A DNA stretch of 64,000 bases from Scleropages formosus. Taxonomy: Eukaryota; Chordata; Actinopteri; Osteoglossiformes; Osteoglossidae. The DNA lies in contig NC_041812.1 in assembly GCF_900964775.1 (NCBI RefSeq), positions 24,269,660-24,333,659 of the forward strand. The letters run 5' to 3'. Below, piece by piece: positions 24,801 to 35,700 of the stretch (position 1 is the first letter of the stretch; every line of letters begins with the position of its first letter). A program made the translations under genes and the position numbers. The notes under the pieces are model-generated. The model was not told where the DNA came from, ran no database searches, and saw nothing but the letters and a program-made list of their open reading frames with translations.

Positions 24801-27800
24801 AGCACGTGCCGGCAGCGTACCGCACCTAGAGCTTTTCCCTCCTCCCACCTCCTCCCATCCCCTGCTTCTTACCCACAATGGCACAACCTGCCACCTTCCA
24901 TTCAATTCCCTGTCATTACTTTTTCGCCCCCCAGGCCCCGATCTCTCCCATTATGTTCATATATTCTGCAAGAGGAGATGTTCACGTTTAAGCGATTCTG
25001 TGATTAAATTTCCACTTTCCCCGTCTCCTTGCCGTCCCGGGAGAGTAATGAGCTCGAGGTGCGAGCAGCGTTACGCCCCGCCGCCCTTCCTATATCTTGT
25101 CAAAATTCCCATTACTTTTCATAAAGTTTCCTCTTAAGGTGGGTGGAATCTGCCGCCGTGGGGCAGCGGTGCGCTGCACCATGTGACGATTCCACAACAA
25201 GCCTCAGTCATACGTGAAGCGCGTCTTCGTCCCGCTCTCCGTCCGCTGTCCCGCACGGTGCCTCGGCGGACGTGAAAGAGCGCGCTTCGCTGCCGCATCT
25301 CCGCGGAGCCACACGCGAAGGGGGTGCGAATCGGGTCGCGTACGTGTGGACGAAGGCCCGACGGGCACCGCCCGCGAGACCTCTGTGCCTCAACGCGCAT
25401 GTTGAGCCAAATGCCCGGAGTCCTCCAGAAGACACGTTCGTCACGGATCCGGCACGGGCAAAGACAGATGGCACCCAAGCGACACCCGACACCATCAAAT
25501 GTGGTTTCAACACGTTGAATAAAGTCCGAGAATCAGCGGAGCTCTGAAACAACCCCTTAATAAAACCTCATAAACAGGACTTCAAAGAAGAGCACTAACA
25601 AAAAACTGTGACCTCATTCTGTTCTCGGGACTCACACTCAATACAGATAATATGTATTATATACAGTATATAATTTTAAGTGTATGTTTTACCAGCAGGG
25701 GGTGCGGTGGCGCAGCGGGTTTGGCCTGTGCCTGCTCTCCGGTGGGTCTGGGGTTCGAGTCCCGCTTGGGATGCCTTGTGATGGACTGGCGTCCCGTCCT
25801 GGGTGTGTCCCCTGCGCCCCGTGTTGCCGGTTAGGCTCCGGTTTACCGCGACCCCGCTTCGGACAAGCGGTTTCAGTTAATGCGTGTGTGTTTTACCAAC
25901 ATATCAAACACTAAACTACTACCATAAACCTGTTTGCGCATATCGACCAACCGGATACCGAGACGTGAAGACGGAGGGGCCGATAAGCGCAAGGAGGGAC
26001 ACGCGACACGGCCCTGCCGCCGCAGTCGGAGGCAGCTCCAGTGCCGCCCTGAAAAGTTCTTTTCACACCAAGCTGTGCAGTACCAAAGTACTTAGAAGGA
26101 AAAGTAATTTATTTCACATGCAGTTATCCTTACCATGTTTTTGCCCAGTCCTCAGCACGGTGAAAAACACATCGAGCTCCTCTGGTGGGTCCTCCTCCTC
26201 CTCCTCGTCTTTCGAGAGGCCGTCCAGATGCTCCCAGGTCGACGGCTCCACCCACTGCATCTGCGAGGCCGGATTCACCATGTCGGGACGCGACAGCAGC
26301 CTCTGCGTCGGTGAGACGCCTGTGAATGTCACAGGGCTGTAGGTCGGACCCCGGTGACCTGTTAGTCTTGTTCAGCGAGGGGTAACACGCAGGGGGACGC
26401 GCGAGTGTCCGACTGCCCCGTGCGGCGTGTGTTCGCGGTCTCGCCGTCAGTCGGTCAGTCTTCGTGATTGCGCGACCGTGTCTTTCAGATGTGGACGAGT
26501 GCGAGCTGTTCCACGCGAGCCGCAACGGGCGCCTGTGTCTGCACGTCTGCGTCAACACCCCCGGCAGCTACCGCTGCGCCTGCCCCCCCGGCTACGAGGT
26601 CACCGACGGCGACCGCAGCTGCCAAGGTCAGTGGGATATCGTGGAGAACAGCTCCCGGGCACATGGGTGGGGCATCGCACTCAGCGGAGCTGCACTGGCC
26701 AAACGGTTCCTCAGAGGCGCCGCCGATCAGAACCACCGGGGCGAGTTCAGACGGCAGGACGGAGGGACGCAGCGCGAGCATCGCTGCGGGTGGGCCGGGG
26801 TTCAGAAGTCAAGCAAAGACTTTGCACAGATTTTCACCGCTCGTGAGCAATTTCCATGGGCGCCAAATGATGATGACCGTGGGTCTCCTCTGCTGTGCAG
26901 ACATCGACGAGTGTAGCAGCAGACAACACAACTGCACGCGGGACCAGCTGTGCGTCAACACCTACGGAGGTTTCCGGTGCGTGCGCACGGAGTGTCCTCG
27001 TACCCGCAACGCCACCTATGCGAAGACATCACCGGTGTAAGCAGAGCCGCACCCCCCGCCATGCCTGGGCTCACCCCCACACGTGCTGCACCCCTCAACT
27101 TACGAACACAGCTGGAAGCGTATTTTGTTTTGTTTGTAACTCCAAAGTCACCTTAACTTAACCCCCCCGAGCCGCAATCAGCGAACCTTGGTCTGCAATG
27201 CAGAAAAACCACTCTTTGCACTTTCTGCCAGTCCATATTTTAATGTTGAACTTGAGCCTCATTAAAACGAAACCTGAAAACAAAAACCGTAAATCCCCTC
27301 CACAAACTCCTAAACCCAGTTTTTGACCAGTTCGCCCCACTGAACACATGCAGTGTTTTCTCACCGCGCTCAGCTTTATCTCCACGTTCGTCTCCATGGT
27401 AACAGCTGCCTCTGCTTCCCGGCGCCGTGAGAATCACGAGCACTCGGGAAGAGCAGAACGAGTTGTGAACACCGTGGAAGAGAGTTGAATTTAAGGCGGC
27501 TCCAGATTTCACCGTCGCCTTTGTGCTCGGGGTTGGGTTTAGAAATTAGATAGAGGAACATAAGACGATGCATTTGAAAAGGAAACTGAAAAAAAAGTTT
27601 GTGCCTTCCGAATTCGTAACCTGACCGTTCTCGAGGAGCCAGTCGCGTGCTCGCGCTTGATAGAGTATTTGGAAACGGATGCAAACTTCAGCCACATGCG
27701 TGAAACGTTGAAAATCTGAAAAGCTGTATTGCTCCATTTGCGCAATCATGACCTCTACCGCCACGTGTCTAAAACACTTATGTTTTATACGACCAATTAA

Positions 27801-28488
27801 CATGTTCCGACTGTAACTAAAGGAAATGCAAAAGAAAATCATCACACACCCAGCATTCGCACCAAAATATTCTCTTGGTCGTAACGAAATCCTCAACGTT
27901 TGCGTCTCAAACCAACACCATCGGCTTGTACGTCACCCTGGAAAAAGGTGTTGACTAATACTGGTTAACGAATACTAGTTAATAATTAGCAGCAAAGTGC
28001 TGAGCTGCTTCCGGAGCAACTGCACGTACTTTCGCGGTCACTTCAGTCGAGCGCTGCGTTCCGGGGATGCGAACCGACAACCCTCTGGAGTCCGACCGCG
28101 CGCTCTGCTCTGTCCTCTCGCACACAGGCGCTGCGAACGCAACCCCTGCAGGCTGGACGACGGGGCTTGCGCTCAGGCCCCCAACTCGGTCAGCTTCCAC
28201 TACCTGGCCGTGACCTCCAACCTGTCGGCCCCCCGCGTGCTCTTCCGCGTGTCGGCGACGCGGACGCTGGGGGACAGCCTGCGCTTCGGGCTGCTGGGCG
28301 GCCGCTGGCGGCGCCACTTCGGCGTGCGGCGTGCCGACCGGAACACGGGCCAGCTGCTGCTGGTGAGCCCCGTGCGGGGACCCGCCACGCTGGAGGCCGA
28401 ACTGGAGACGGTCGAGCTGGAGAAGAGGGCCCCGCTGGCGCGCTACATCGCCAAGGTCACCCTCTTCGTCTCTCCGTACGACTTCTAG
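21850..28488 (+). CDS. fbln7: Fibulin-7, 7 coding exons, complete; first EGF module not found
   Basis: Secreted extracellular-matrix adhesion protein. Coding exons: 21,850-21,915; 24,155-24,314; 24,601-24,780; 26,149-26,310; 26,489-26,626; 26,901-27,036; 28,128-28,488. They join in frame to 400 residues. Order: signal peptide (1-21), coiled-coil segment (about 23-75), sushi domain (76-135, with HEVHFLCEPGFELVG), serine-rich linker (about 141-155), short EGF-like module, two calcium-binding EGF modules (DVDEC near 190, DIDEC near 236), and a fibulin-type C-terminal domain ending in FVSPYDF like human. The human protein is 439 residues; the difference is mainly the first EGF module, for which I find no exon between the sushi exon and 26,149. 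Because modules join in phase 1, the loss is in frame. The start gives MTRTRVVMAILLV; a second in-frame ATG lies at 21,871. Intron 3 holds a SINE-A. Identity is firm; exon borders are hand-drawn. Confidence 0.93.
23380..23510 (+). repeat. Degenerate tRNA-headed SINE fragment in FBLN7 intron 1
   Basis: It has a box B-like block GGGTTCGAATCCC and then CTTGAGCAAGGTATTCACC, the SINE-C phrase, followed by weak similarity only. It is old and partial. Confidence 0.5.
23821..23965 (+). repeat. SINE-C copy in FBLN7 intron 1
   Basis: Head GGGGTAGTGGTTGCCTTCG, box B-like GGGTTCAGATCCCACC, then CAAGGTACTTATCCAGCTGT. The tail is cut short. Confidence 0.7.
25697..25890 (+). repeat. SINE-A copy in FBLN7 intron 3
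   Basis: A clean copy. It has GGTGGCGCAGCGGG (box A-like), GGTTCGAGTCCCGC (box B), the body with CCCGTGTTGCCGG, and an end at GGACAAGCGGTTTCAG plus a short TG run. It sits within the intron where the first EGF exon would be expected. Confidence 0.88.
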
Positions 28489-28853
28489 GAGCCGAAGCGC
28501 CCCCTGCGGGGAAGGAAGCTCCCAGGCCGGCGCCCCCGGTGCTTTAGGACGCGTGCCGGGACGCGTGCCGAGCCACGAAGCTGCCGCAGCTTCTGCTTTG
28601 TTCACTTTGTTTCCTGCCTGTTGTGTGTAGTCTAAGCGTGCCTACGGCGGCATGGAGCGATAAGGGGTTTCCAAACGATCCGCACGTTGCGGGAGGTCCG
28701 CAGCTGGGCGTCGGAGTGGGATTGAGGGCGAGAAAGCCCCGCGGAGGCAGGACTCTGCAGATCGGGCAGGGAGGCGTTTTGTGCGGGACGAGTGCGGCCG
28801 CGGCTCGCGTTATCTCAGCAACGCAAGCGTCACTTCATGGTGGAAACACAGGA

Positions 28854-28859
28854 AATAAA
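28854..28859 (+). promoter_or_regulatory. FBLN7 poly(A) signal
   Basis: AATAAA about 370 bases after the FBLN7 stop codon, on the coding strand. It is the first canonical hexamer I see there. Confidence 0.7.
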
Positions 28860-30317
28860 TGAGAAGTATCGATTCAGAGGGGTGCCGTTGTGTTTTGCCG
28901 GACAAAAACATTTTGAAATCACTGAAGTTTCACGACCGCTTTTGCATTAATTCCCCCCGCAGTAACATCGATACTTTGCAAATTATCGAAAGCGCGAATA
29001 ACCATCTTCGCCGCGCTCTTGGAAGCGGAAAGGAATTACAAGACTTTTATAAAATATCATTTCTGTGGTTCCCCGGTAGAGTCTCGTGACGTCCGAGACG
29101 CTGCAGAATCGCCGAGGCCTCACGCAGCTGTACTGTATGCTGCTGAACTTAAGGCTCTGCATCGCAGCACCGGTACAGTATAGGATCACACTTATGAGCA
29201 GCAGTGTTGCGGACTACTGGACACACACTGCGCAAACTAGTTAAGGGAGGCAGTAAAAGTCTCACTCTACTGCTAGGGTTCCAGGAAGGTACATGAGTTA
29301 GAGGGGCACTGGGGAGGGTCATAGCGTCTATGCCTGTTCCTGTCTGGGCTGGGGCCGCAGGGTGTCTTTACGGGGAGCGCACAGACACCAGGCTGCGCAG
29401 GATGACCCGGACAGGGCGGAAAACCTAGCGATTAAGCGGGTATGCAAAAACATGGACCGGTGAAATTATTCATCCGTTATTTTTTTTTTATTTTTTTTTT
29501 TTAACAACAGAAAAAGAAATTCATGATCATTTTGTCCTCGGGTCGCTATCTACTTTTTAGTTAAATTTCAGCATCTCGGGAGGCACTTACTGTGTGCCAG
29601 CAATGAGGATTATTTGGTAAAAACATATAAACAGTTTGGAAGCTTACTGGAGCCACTTTATGTTTGCTTTAACTGAGGTTATTGGCGACAATCTGATCTC
29701 TCTGAGGAAACACAAGCTCACACAGTGCACACAAGGACAGGCGCTACGGTGCGAGGAAGCAAACCCGGGTCTGGGAACGCTCTCGTCCACAGGATCGCAG
29801 GACGCCACCGTGGGGTCCGAACCCACAGCCCCGGAGCTGCCGCCAACCTGCGAATGAACCAAGTGTGACGGGACCTTGTCCCTCTTCCCAGCTGGACGCA
29901 GTAACCGCAGGGCTGGGTGGCGGGAAGGGACGGGGAGATGTCGTCAGGGCACCGTCCTGCTGCGATTCTGCAGCTAGACTGTCACCACCCCTGTCCTGCT
30001 GAAGGACCACATCAGGAGTATCATTTAGAAACACAAAGAGGTTTCATTACCGGGCCCACATAGATTTTAGCCACAAGGCAAAAGAGAAAAAAAGAGAATT
30101 GGCAGTGTAACAATGTTAAATTCCGGTTCTCCAGTAACCACGCATCAGTAAGCAGTATGACTGATGGGTGCTGCGCTTCGCTGAGGTGCGGCAAGGTGGA
30201 CTTGGGAAAAGCGACCTTACACTCCAACCGCCTGGACAGAGAAGAGAATCTGAGGTCCCACTGCCACCTGCAGGTTCATGTTGGAATTCTGAAATTAACC
30301 CGCTCTAATACTGTATG

Positions 30318-30533
30318 AGGGGGCGCGGTGGGTTTGACTGGGTCCTGCTCTCCGGTAGGTCTGGGGTTCGAGTCCCGCTTGGGGTGTCTTGCAATGGACT
30401 AGCGTCCCATCCTGGGTGTGTCCCCTCCCCCTCCAGCCTTATGCCCCGTGTTGCCGGGTTAGGCTCTGGCTCCCCACGACCCCAAATGGGACAAGCATTT
30501 TCAGATGGTGTGTGTGTGTGTGTGTGTGTGTGT
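30318..30533 (+). repeat. SINE-A copy ending in (TG)n
   Basis: SINE-A head with a short deletion after GGGGGCGCGGTGGG, box B GGTTCGAGTCCCGC, full body, and a 3' end that runs straight into a TG microsatellite (30,508-30,533). Such repeats often grow from SINE tails. Confidence 0.85.
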
Positions 30534-31810
30534 AATACTGTACTGACTATACTTATAATAGCACTGGCTACTCCAGCACTGCAGTCACTGTACTCACTAC
30601 ACTTAGAACTAGGTACTCTACCACTGTACTGAGTGTACTTATAATAGCACCGACTAACCCTGACTCACTACTCCGCACTAACTGCAATCGAATTGGAACG
30701 AGGTCGGGATTGGAAACAGGATTTCAAGGTGCGAGCTCTAACCATCTAAATGTGCCCTTTGGAGAAATGGTTAAGGGGATGTCATGGCCGACGTCCTCCC
30801 TGTTCTGTCCGTGAAACTGGGGGCAGGATGGACAGCGCTGGAGACCACAGGATATCTGGACAGCGTGGCTCCAGCCCCGCCCTGCCCCGCCCCGCCCCCC
30901 AGCAGCTCCTCGCCACACGCTTGCTCACACTGGAGCCCCTGTAGACTATAGTAACACAGTATTAATAAAAATAACAATAAGAAAGCAAACAAAGGGAGGA
31001 ACTCTGTGCTGCCCAATGGCCTTTTCTTGCTGTTACCATGTTATTACCATTCTTAGGAAACACCTGCCAAAAGAATTTAATGTGGATTGGGAGAAGGTGT
31101 CCCCTGTCTTTTACAATAAAGGCCATAAAGACACCTGACAATTGATATAAATTTGAAATACACGTTCACTGCATCACTTAAAATCAAGCTGTTCTAAAAC
31201 TAACTTTGACACCATGTATAGTTCAGTAAAACTGCATCCCGGAGGTGTACAGCAGTACAGTCGCTCACCGTCTTCGGCTGCACCAGCCTCACTACAGTAA
31301 AAGCACGCAAGACAAGACCTTTACATCTATTTATTTAGAGAGGTACAATCCCAAAATGCAAAGTATAGCAGTGCGTTACATAGCAAGACTAACACTTAGA
31401 GAGAAATCTTTTCTCCCCCTCCGGAAAACTAGTCAAAGCGCAGCGGGAACAACAGGCTGCCATTGATGCCATTTTTTAACCTACACTATTGGCACTGACA
31501 CGCTATCGCAACATGTATTGACTATAACATTTTTCACCTGCAGCATTTTCGCAGTCGGGTGAAAATGTGTCAGCTAAATACTACAGAGTATTCACGTTAA
31601 GTCGTTTTGGACCAAAGCGTCTGCTAAATTAGTATGAAGTGTATTTATTAACTACACCTGCTGGGACCAGACTGGCAGTAATATTACAACTATTACATTA
31701 ATGTTACCAGTACAGTGACAGGAATCCCTGCCCCGTGTCACACATCACTGTGATGCAAAGTCCCAGAAACTCAGCTGACTAAACTCTTCCTGCAGAGACG
31801 CTGTAATTCT

Positions 31811-32005
31811 GGGGAACACAGTGGTTACTGCTGCTGCCTTTGGACCCAAAGGCTGTAGGTTCAATCTCCATCTCTTGTTGTAGTACCATTAAGCAAGGAA
31901 CTTACCTTAAATTGCTCCAGTAAAAAACAGCCCAGCTCTATCAATGGATAAATAATTGTAAGTTGCTTTGGAGAAGAGCATCAGCTAACAATAAATGTAA
32001 ATGAA
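31811..32005 (+). repeat. SINE-C copy, near full length
   Basis: Head CAGTGGTTACTGCTGCTGCC, box B-like GGTTCAATCTCC, AAATTGCTCCAGTAAAAAAC, and the shared tail GCTTTGGAGAAGAGCATCAG ending AATAAATGTAAATG. Confidence 0.85.
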
Positions 32006-32359
32006 CAAAGCCACCAAGGACCGGGCTTCAAAGAGTTTTTTCAAGGCCCACCATTTCTACTGGACAGAAGAACTTCTGCAAGTCAGGTGTGCAGCTGGGT
32101 GTGGAAGGTGCTTCCCATGAACTTCTCCCAGTGGAGACCAGCACACCTCCAGTCCCTAGAGCACAAATTCCAGGCCTGGCCATCGATCTGTCACTGGGCT
32201 GTGCAGTTACTTGCTCCCTTTGACTCATCACTGTTCAGTCTAAATGCAGCACCGAACAAAAGGGCACTGAAAGAGCAGTGTGATAAACATGGTATTACCC
32301 CACTGTCCTGGCCTCTTCCCCATTCTTACAGAAAAGGCAATGAAAGTATAATTAATCAT

Positions 32360-32365
32360 TTTATT
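32360..32365 (-). promoter_or_regulatory. WDR59 poly(A) signal candidate
   Basis: TTTATT on the + strand is AATAAA for WDR59, about 410 bases after its stop codon. Confidence 0.55.
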
Positions 32366-32775
32366 TTGTTTTGCAAACAGTATGTACATTCGTATTCAAT
32401 AAAGGTTAGTAGTTTTACACTGGGAAAAAAAATATACACGTCAGTCTCAAACGGGGCTGAATGAGGTCAGTTAAAAGATCCTTCCTTCAGAGAGTGAAAG
32501 GTGTCGGTGCATCTCGTGCTGCAGCTCCTGCATGAAGCTGAGAGGGAGGTAGCTGTGGCCCTGGAAGCCGACGCCGTCCTTCAAGTGTTGCCTTGACTTC
32601 CCAACAAGAGCAAAGGGCATTCCACAAAAAAACACTAATTCTCCGGTCTATAGTGTGCAATAGTAATGGTGAATAAATCCACTTCTGGCTGTGTTTCCCT
32701 CGAGAACATGGTGCCACAGTATCTGACACTGTGGTTACTGCCATTTTTCCCTAGGCAGGAGTCCCGATGCGGCGC

Positions 32776-35700
32776 TCAGAAGGTGCTCTGCAGGAGGCAG
32801 TGGCAACCACAGCCTGTGGGACACACCTCTTGGGTACGGAACCACTCCATCATGTGGCTCGTGTGGCCACCGTGTCCACAGCTCAGGCAGAAGTTGGAGG
32901 AGCCGCGCACGGCCACGTGACAGATAGCACACTGGAAGGTGAGGCGCTTGCACACGGCACACTGTGTGCCGCGCACCTCACTGCGGCAGTAACAGCAGTA
33001 CAGGCCGAACTCTAGGGAAGCAAAGGTGGCCAGTTAGACACAGCAGCATGGCGGGCGAGAGCGAAGCACTGCAAAGCATGGCAAAGCTTTACAACAAAGA
33101 GCACACATGAAAACTGAAGACATGGATTTAATCTGCAGCAGTGTGAACCTCAGCCCATGTTTTGAGAGAAGCATCTTACAAGCAAAACAATTATAATGCA
33201 ATACAAATAGTATGAGGGACATCAGACACACAGGTGCTTCTTTCTTGTGTCTTGGATCTCCTTGTGAATGTGTAAAGGCCATCCTAAGAGTCTTATCTGT
33301 TTTTTCTGTACTGGAATTTTAAAGAACGAAAAAAAAAAATCACTACCTTATTACACCTGTTGTTAAAGTTTATATAATTGATTATCATGTAAGTGATTGT
33401 CTTCTTGCAAACGTTGTAGAAAAAAGAAAAAAAAAAGAAAAAAAATCACTGTTATCACCTCAGAAGGTTCATAACCAAGGGTGTGGTGGTGTTATGATAA
33501 CCAGCACCCGATAGTGCCAATTTTTGTCACCGTTTATATAATCAGGTGATTTTTAACACACTTGGGAGTAAAACAAGAGTTTCCCCCTTAAATTTATGGC
33601 CGGTTTGAGCCCACCTTATAAGGTTTTCATTCATAAGAAGTTCTCAAAAATGTCTTATGCTACAAACTAGGCAAAGGATGGATTTCTGTATTCGCTGAAC
33701 AGAATCTGAACTACCCGTATCCCACATCTCCTCCCTCTGTGGGGCGGCTGACTCACCGATGCCTTTGTGTGGTTCTGGAGGACAGGAGCTAAATTTAAGG
33801 ACCTCGGCTCGCTTTTCCCGCAACCCCCAGCGGTACAAAATCTCACCGTAGCACTTCTTAAAGTCATCAAACTGCATGACTTTTGCTGGGTCAAGGAGCC
33901 TGAAACAAAAAAAATCAGCAGCTAGGCTGATAGCGAACACCTGCATGGGGGGTTTGACAGAGTGGCTCCCATGAACGTGAACCACATCAATTCGCATTCA
34001 CGGCTGACATTTTTACCTTTGATTCATTTCGTGCTGTTCTTTTTCTCGCTCTCGTGGGTCTGTGTAGCCCTGGTTGCCATAGCGATACTCGTCAGGAGAG
34101 GACTCTCCCCAGGGTGCGGTGTGCTCCGGGTCCCGGCCTATTGAGAAAGCACAGATACTGTTTTCAGATAAGGCCCAGGTGTGTGTGTTCTGGAAAGATG
34201 AAGACAAGGTGAAGAAAGAACTTTGGTTGTAAGCTTCCTAGAAGATTCTCCAGCAGAGTTTCTGGGGTTTTCCCATAGCACAGAAAGTGTCTAAGTACAT
34301 CTTTTCACAACAAACAAGTGTGACCAAAAGGTTTAGTTCACTCCAGCTCCCTTGCATCACAAAAACTGTTCAGTCAACACTGTCTCAGCCCTTGGATGCA
34401 CATAAAAGTGTTTTACCAGCAGGATTTTTAACCACAGTACAGAATAACCTTCTTTCTGCTTCAAAGGGTGAAGAACTGAACTCTGTGAACACAGGTGTGA
34501 CCCAGTGTAGCACGTTCCTCAGCTGCTCCTTTGCTCACCAACATTCCAGGCACTGATGTTAAGCCCCGAGTCCGAGGCACTGGAGCCTGTTCCAGATGTG
34601 ACAGAGCCAGAAGTGCAGCTAGGCTATGGGGCACAAAGGGAGACAGTTAAAGAGGAACTATGCTTGACGATCACTGCATTTGCCTTCGGTGTTCAGGTCA
34701 CAGAAGACTCACAAAGCGGAAGTGGTTCAGGTTGAAGATGGAGGAGCGCTGAAGCTGCTGTGTCAAGAGAGAATAGCCATCCTGGGGGCTTCCCTGTGCC
34801 TCGAACACACAGCACAGCATAGCCAGAGTCTGGATATCACTCATCTTACTGTAGTAGTCAAGCCTAGAAAAGAAGGCAAGAATTAGGAAAACACTTTGTG
34901 CGTGCAAAGCAACGTCCCATGAGCTTGCACACATGTTGTCGGCACTCACAACGTCCCAAGCAGAAGGCGCCCAAAGGGGTGTCTCGCCCAGGGAGTGTCT
35001 GCGTCAGGGTCTGCATTGGGGCTGAGGTCGCAGCCTGTTGCAGCAGATGCTAGGGCCCACACCTACGACAGGGAAATGGCAGCTGTAGCAGCAGCGTGTG
35101 CGGGAGCAGCTGGCACAGCACCAGGTTGACCAGCATCAGCATAGTCCACTAGCAGAACGGGCAGTGCAGACACCTCTGTGAGGACATACCTTGGCAAGGT
35201 CCCGACGGCCTACAGCTAGGGCTGCGCTGGCGTTCCTGTGACACGTCTCCTGGATGTCATTCACATTGAGGCTGAAATCAGAGTGACAGGCAGAATGTCA
35301 GGAAGAGCACTGACATTCAGTCCATCCCATCCCCAACTGATAAGCCTGACACACAGGGATGAAAGAGGATGAACTCTCTTACTATCACCGAAAGCCTGGG
35401 CGGAAGCTGAGTGGCAAAAGCAATGGACAAAGACAGGCAACTCATGGCTACACAGATTCATCCCAGTGTCATCCTCTGAACCGCCTGGAAGCCAGCTACA
35501 CCAACATTGCTGGGAGTGCATAAACCGATTACGCACCAGGCAGGGCCGATTCAGGGCACACGTACAAAATGGGACCAGCAGACAGCCCTGGATGCCCACG
35601 TGGAGAGCAGCAACAAACTGGAAAAAGTTTGCTGGATCACATTTTAGTTTATTTGCATTTTCTTCACCATTCTGTTTTCCAAAATACACCTGTTGTACAG

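Larger units (their letters stand above)
28860..32359. other. Intergenic gap between convergent FBLN7 and WDR59
   Basis: No exon is recognised. It contains a T-rich run (about 29,480-29,503), a SINE-A, a SINE-C, a tail fragment at about 31,590-31,645, and a possible worn tRNA-headed repeat on the minus strand at 29,745-29,860. Base composition changes from CpG-rich on the left to CpG-poor on the right across this gap. Confidence 0.55.

Noticed and set aside
24002-24805. 267-residue minus-strand open frame
   Set aside because: It lies antisense to FBLN7 exons 2 and 3, has no recognisable domain, and reflects GC-rich coding sequence read backwards.
25684-25914. Open frames over SINE-A copies (also 8,743-8,964, 18,137-18,412, 19,243-19,500, 30,315-30,632)
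   Set aside because: Repeated peptides such as RVPLG and GLASRPGC come from SINE-A, not from genes.
27979-28605. 208-residue minus-strand open frame
   Set aside because: Antisense to the FBLN7 last exon, low-complexity Ala/Gly/Arg-rich, no domain.
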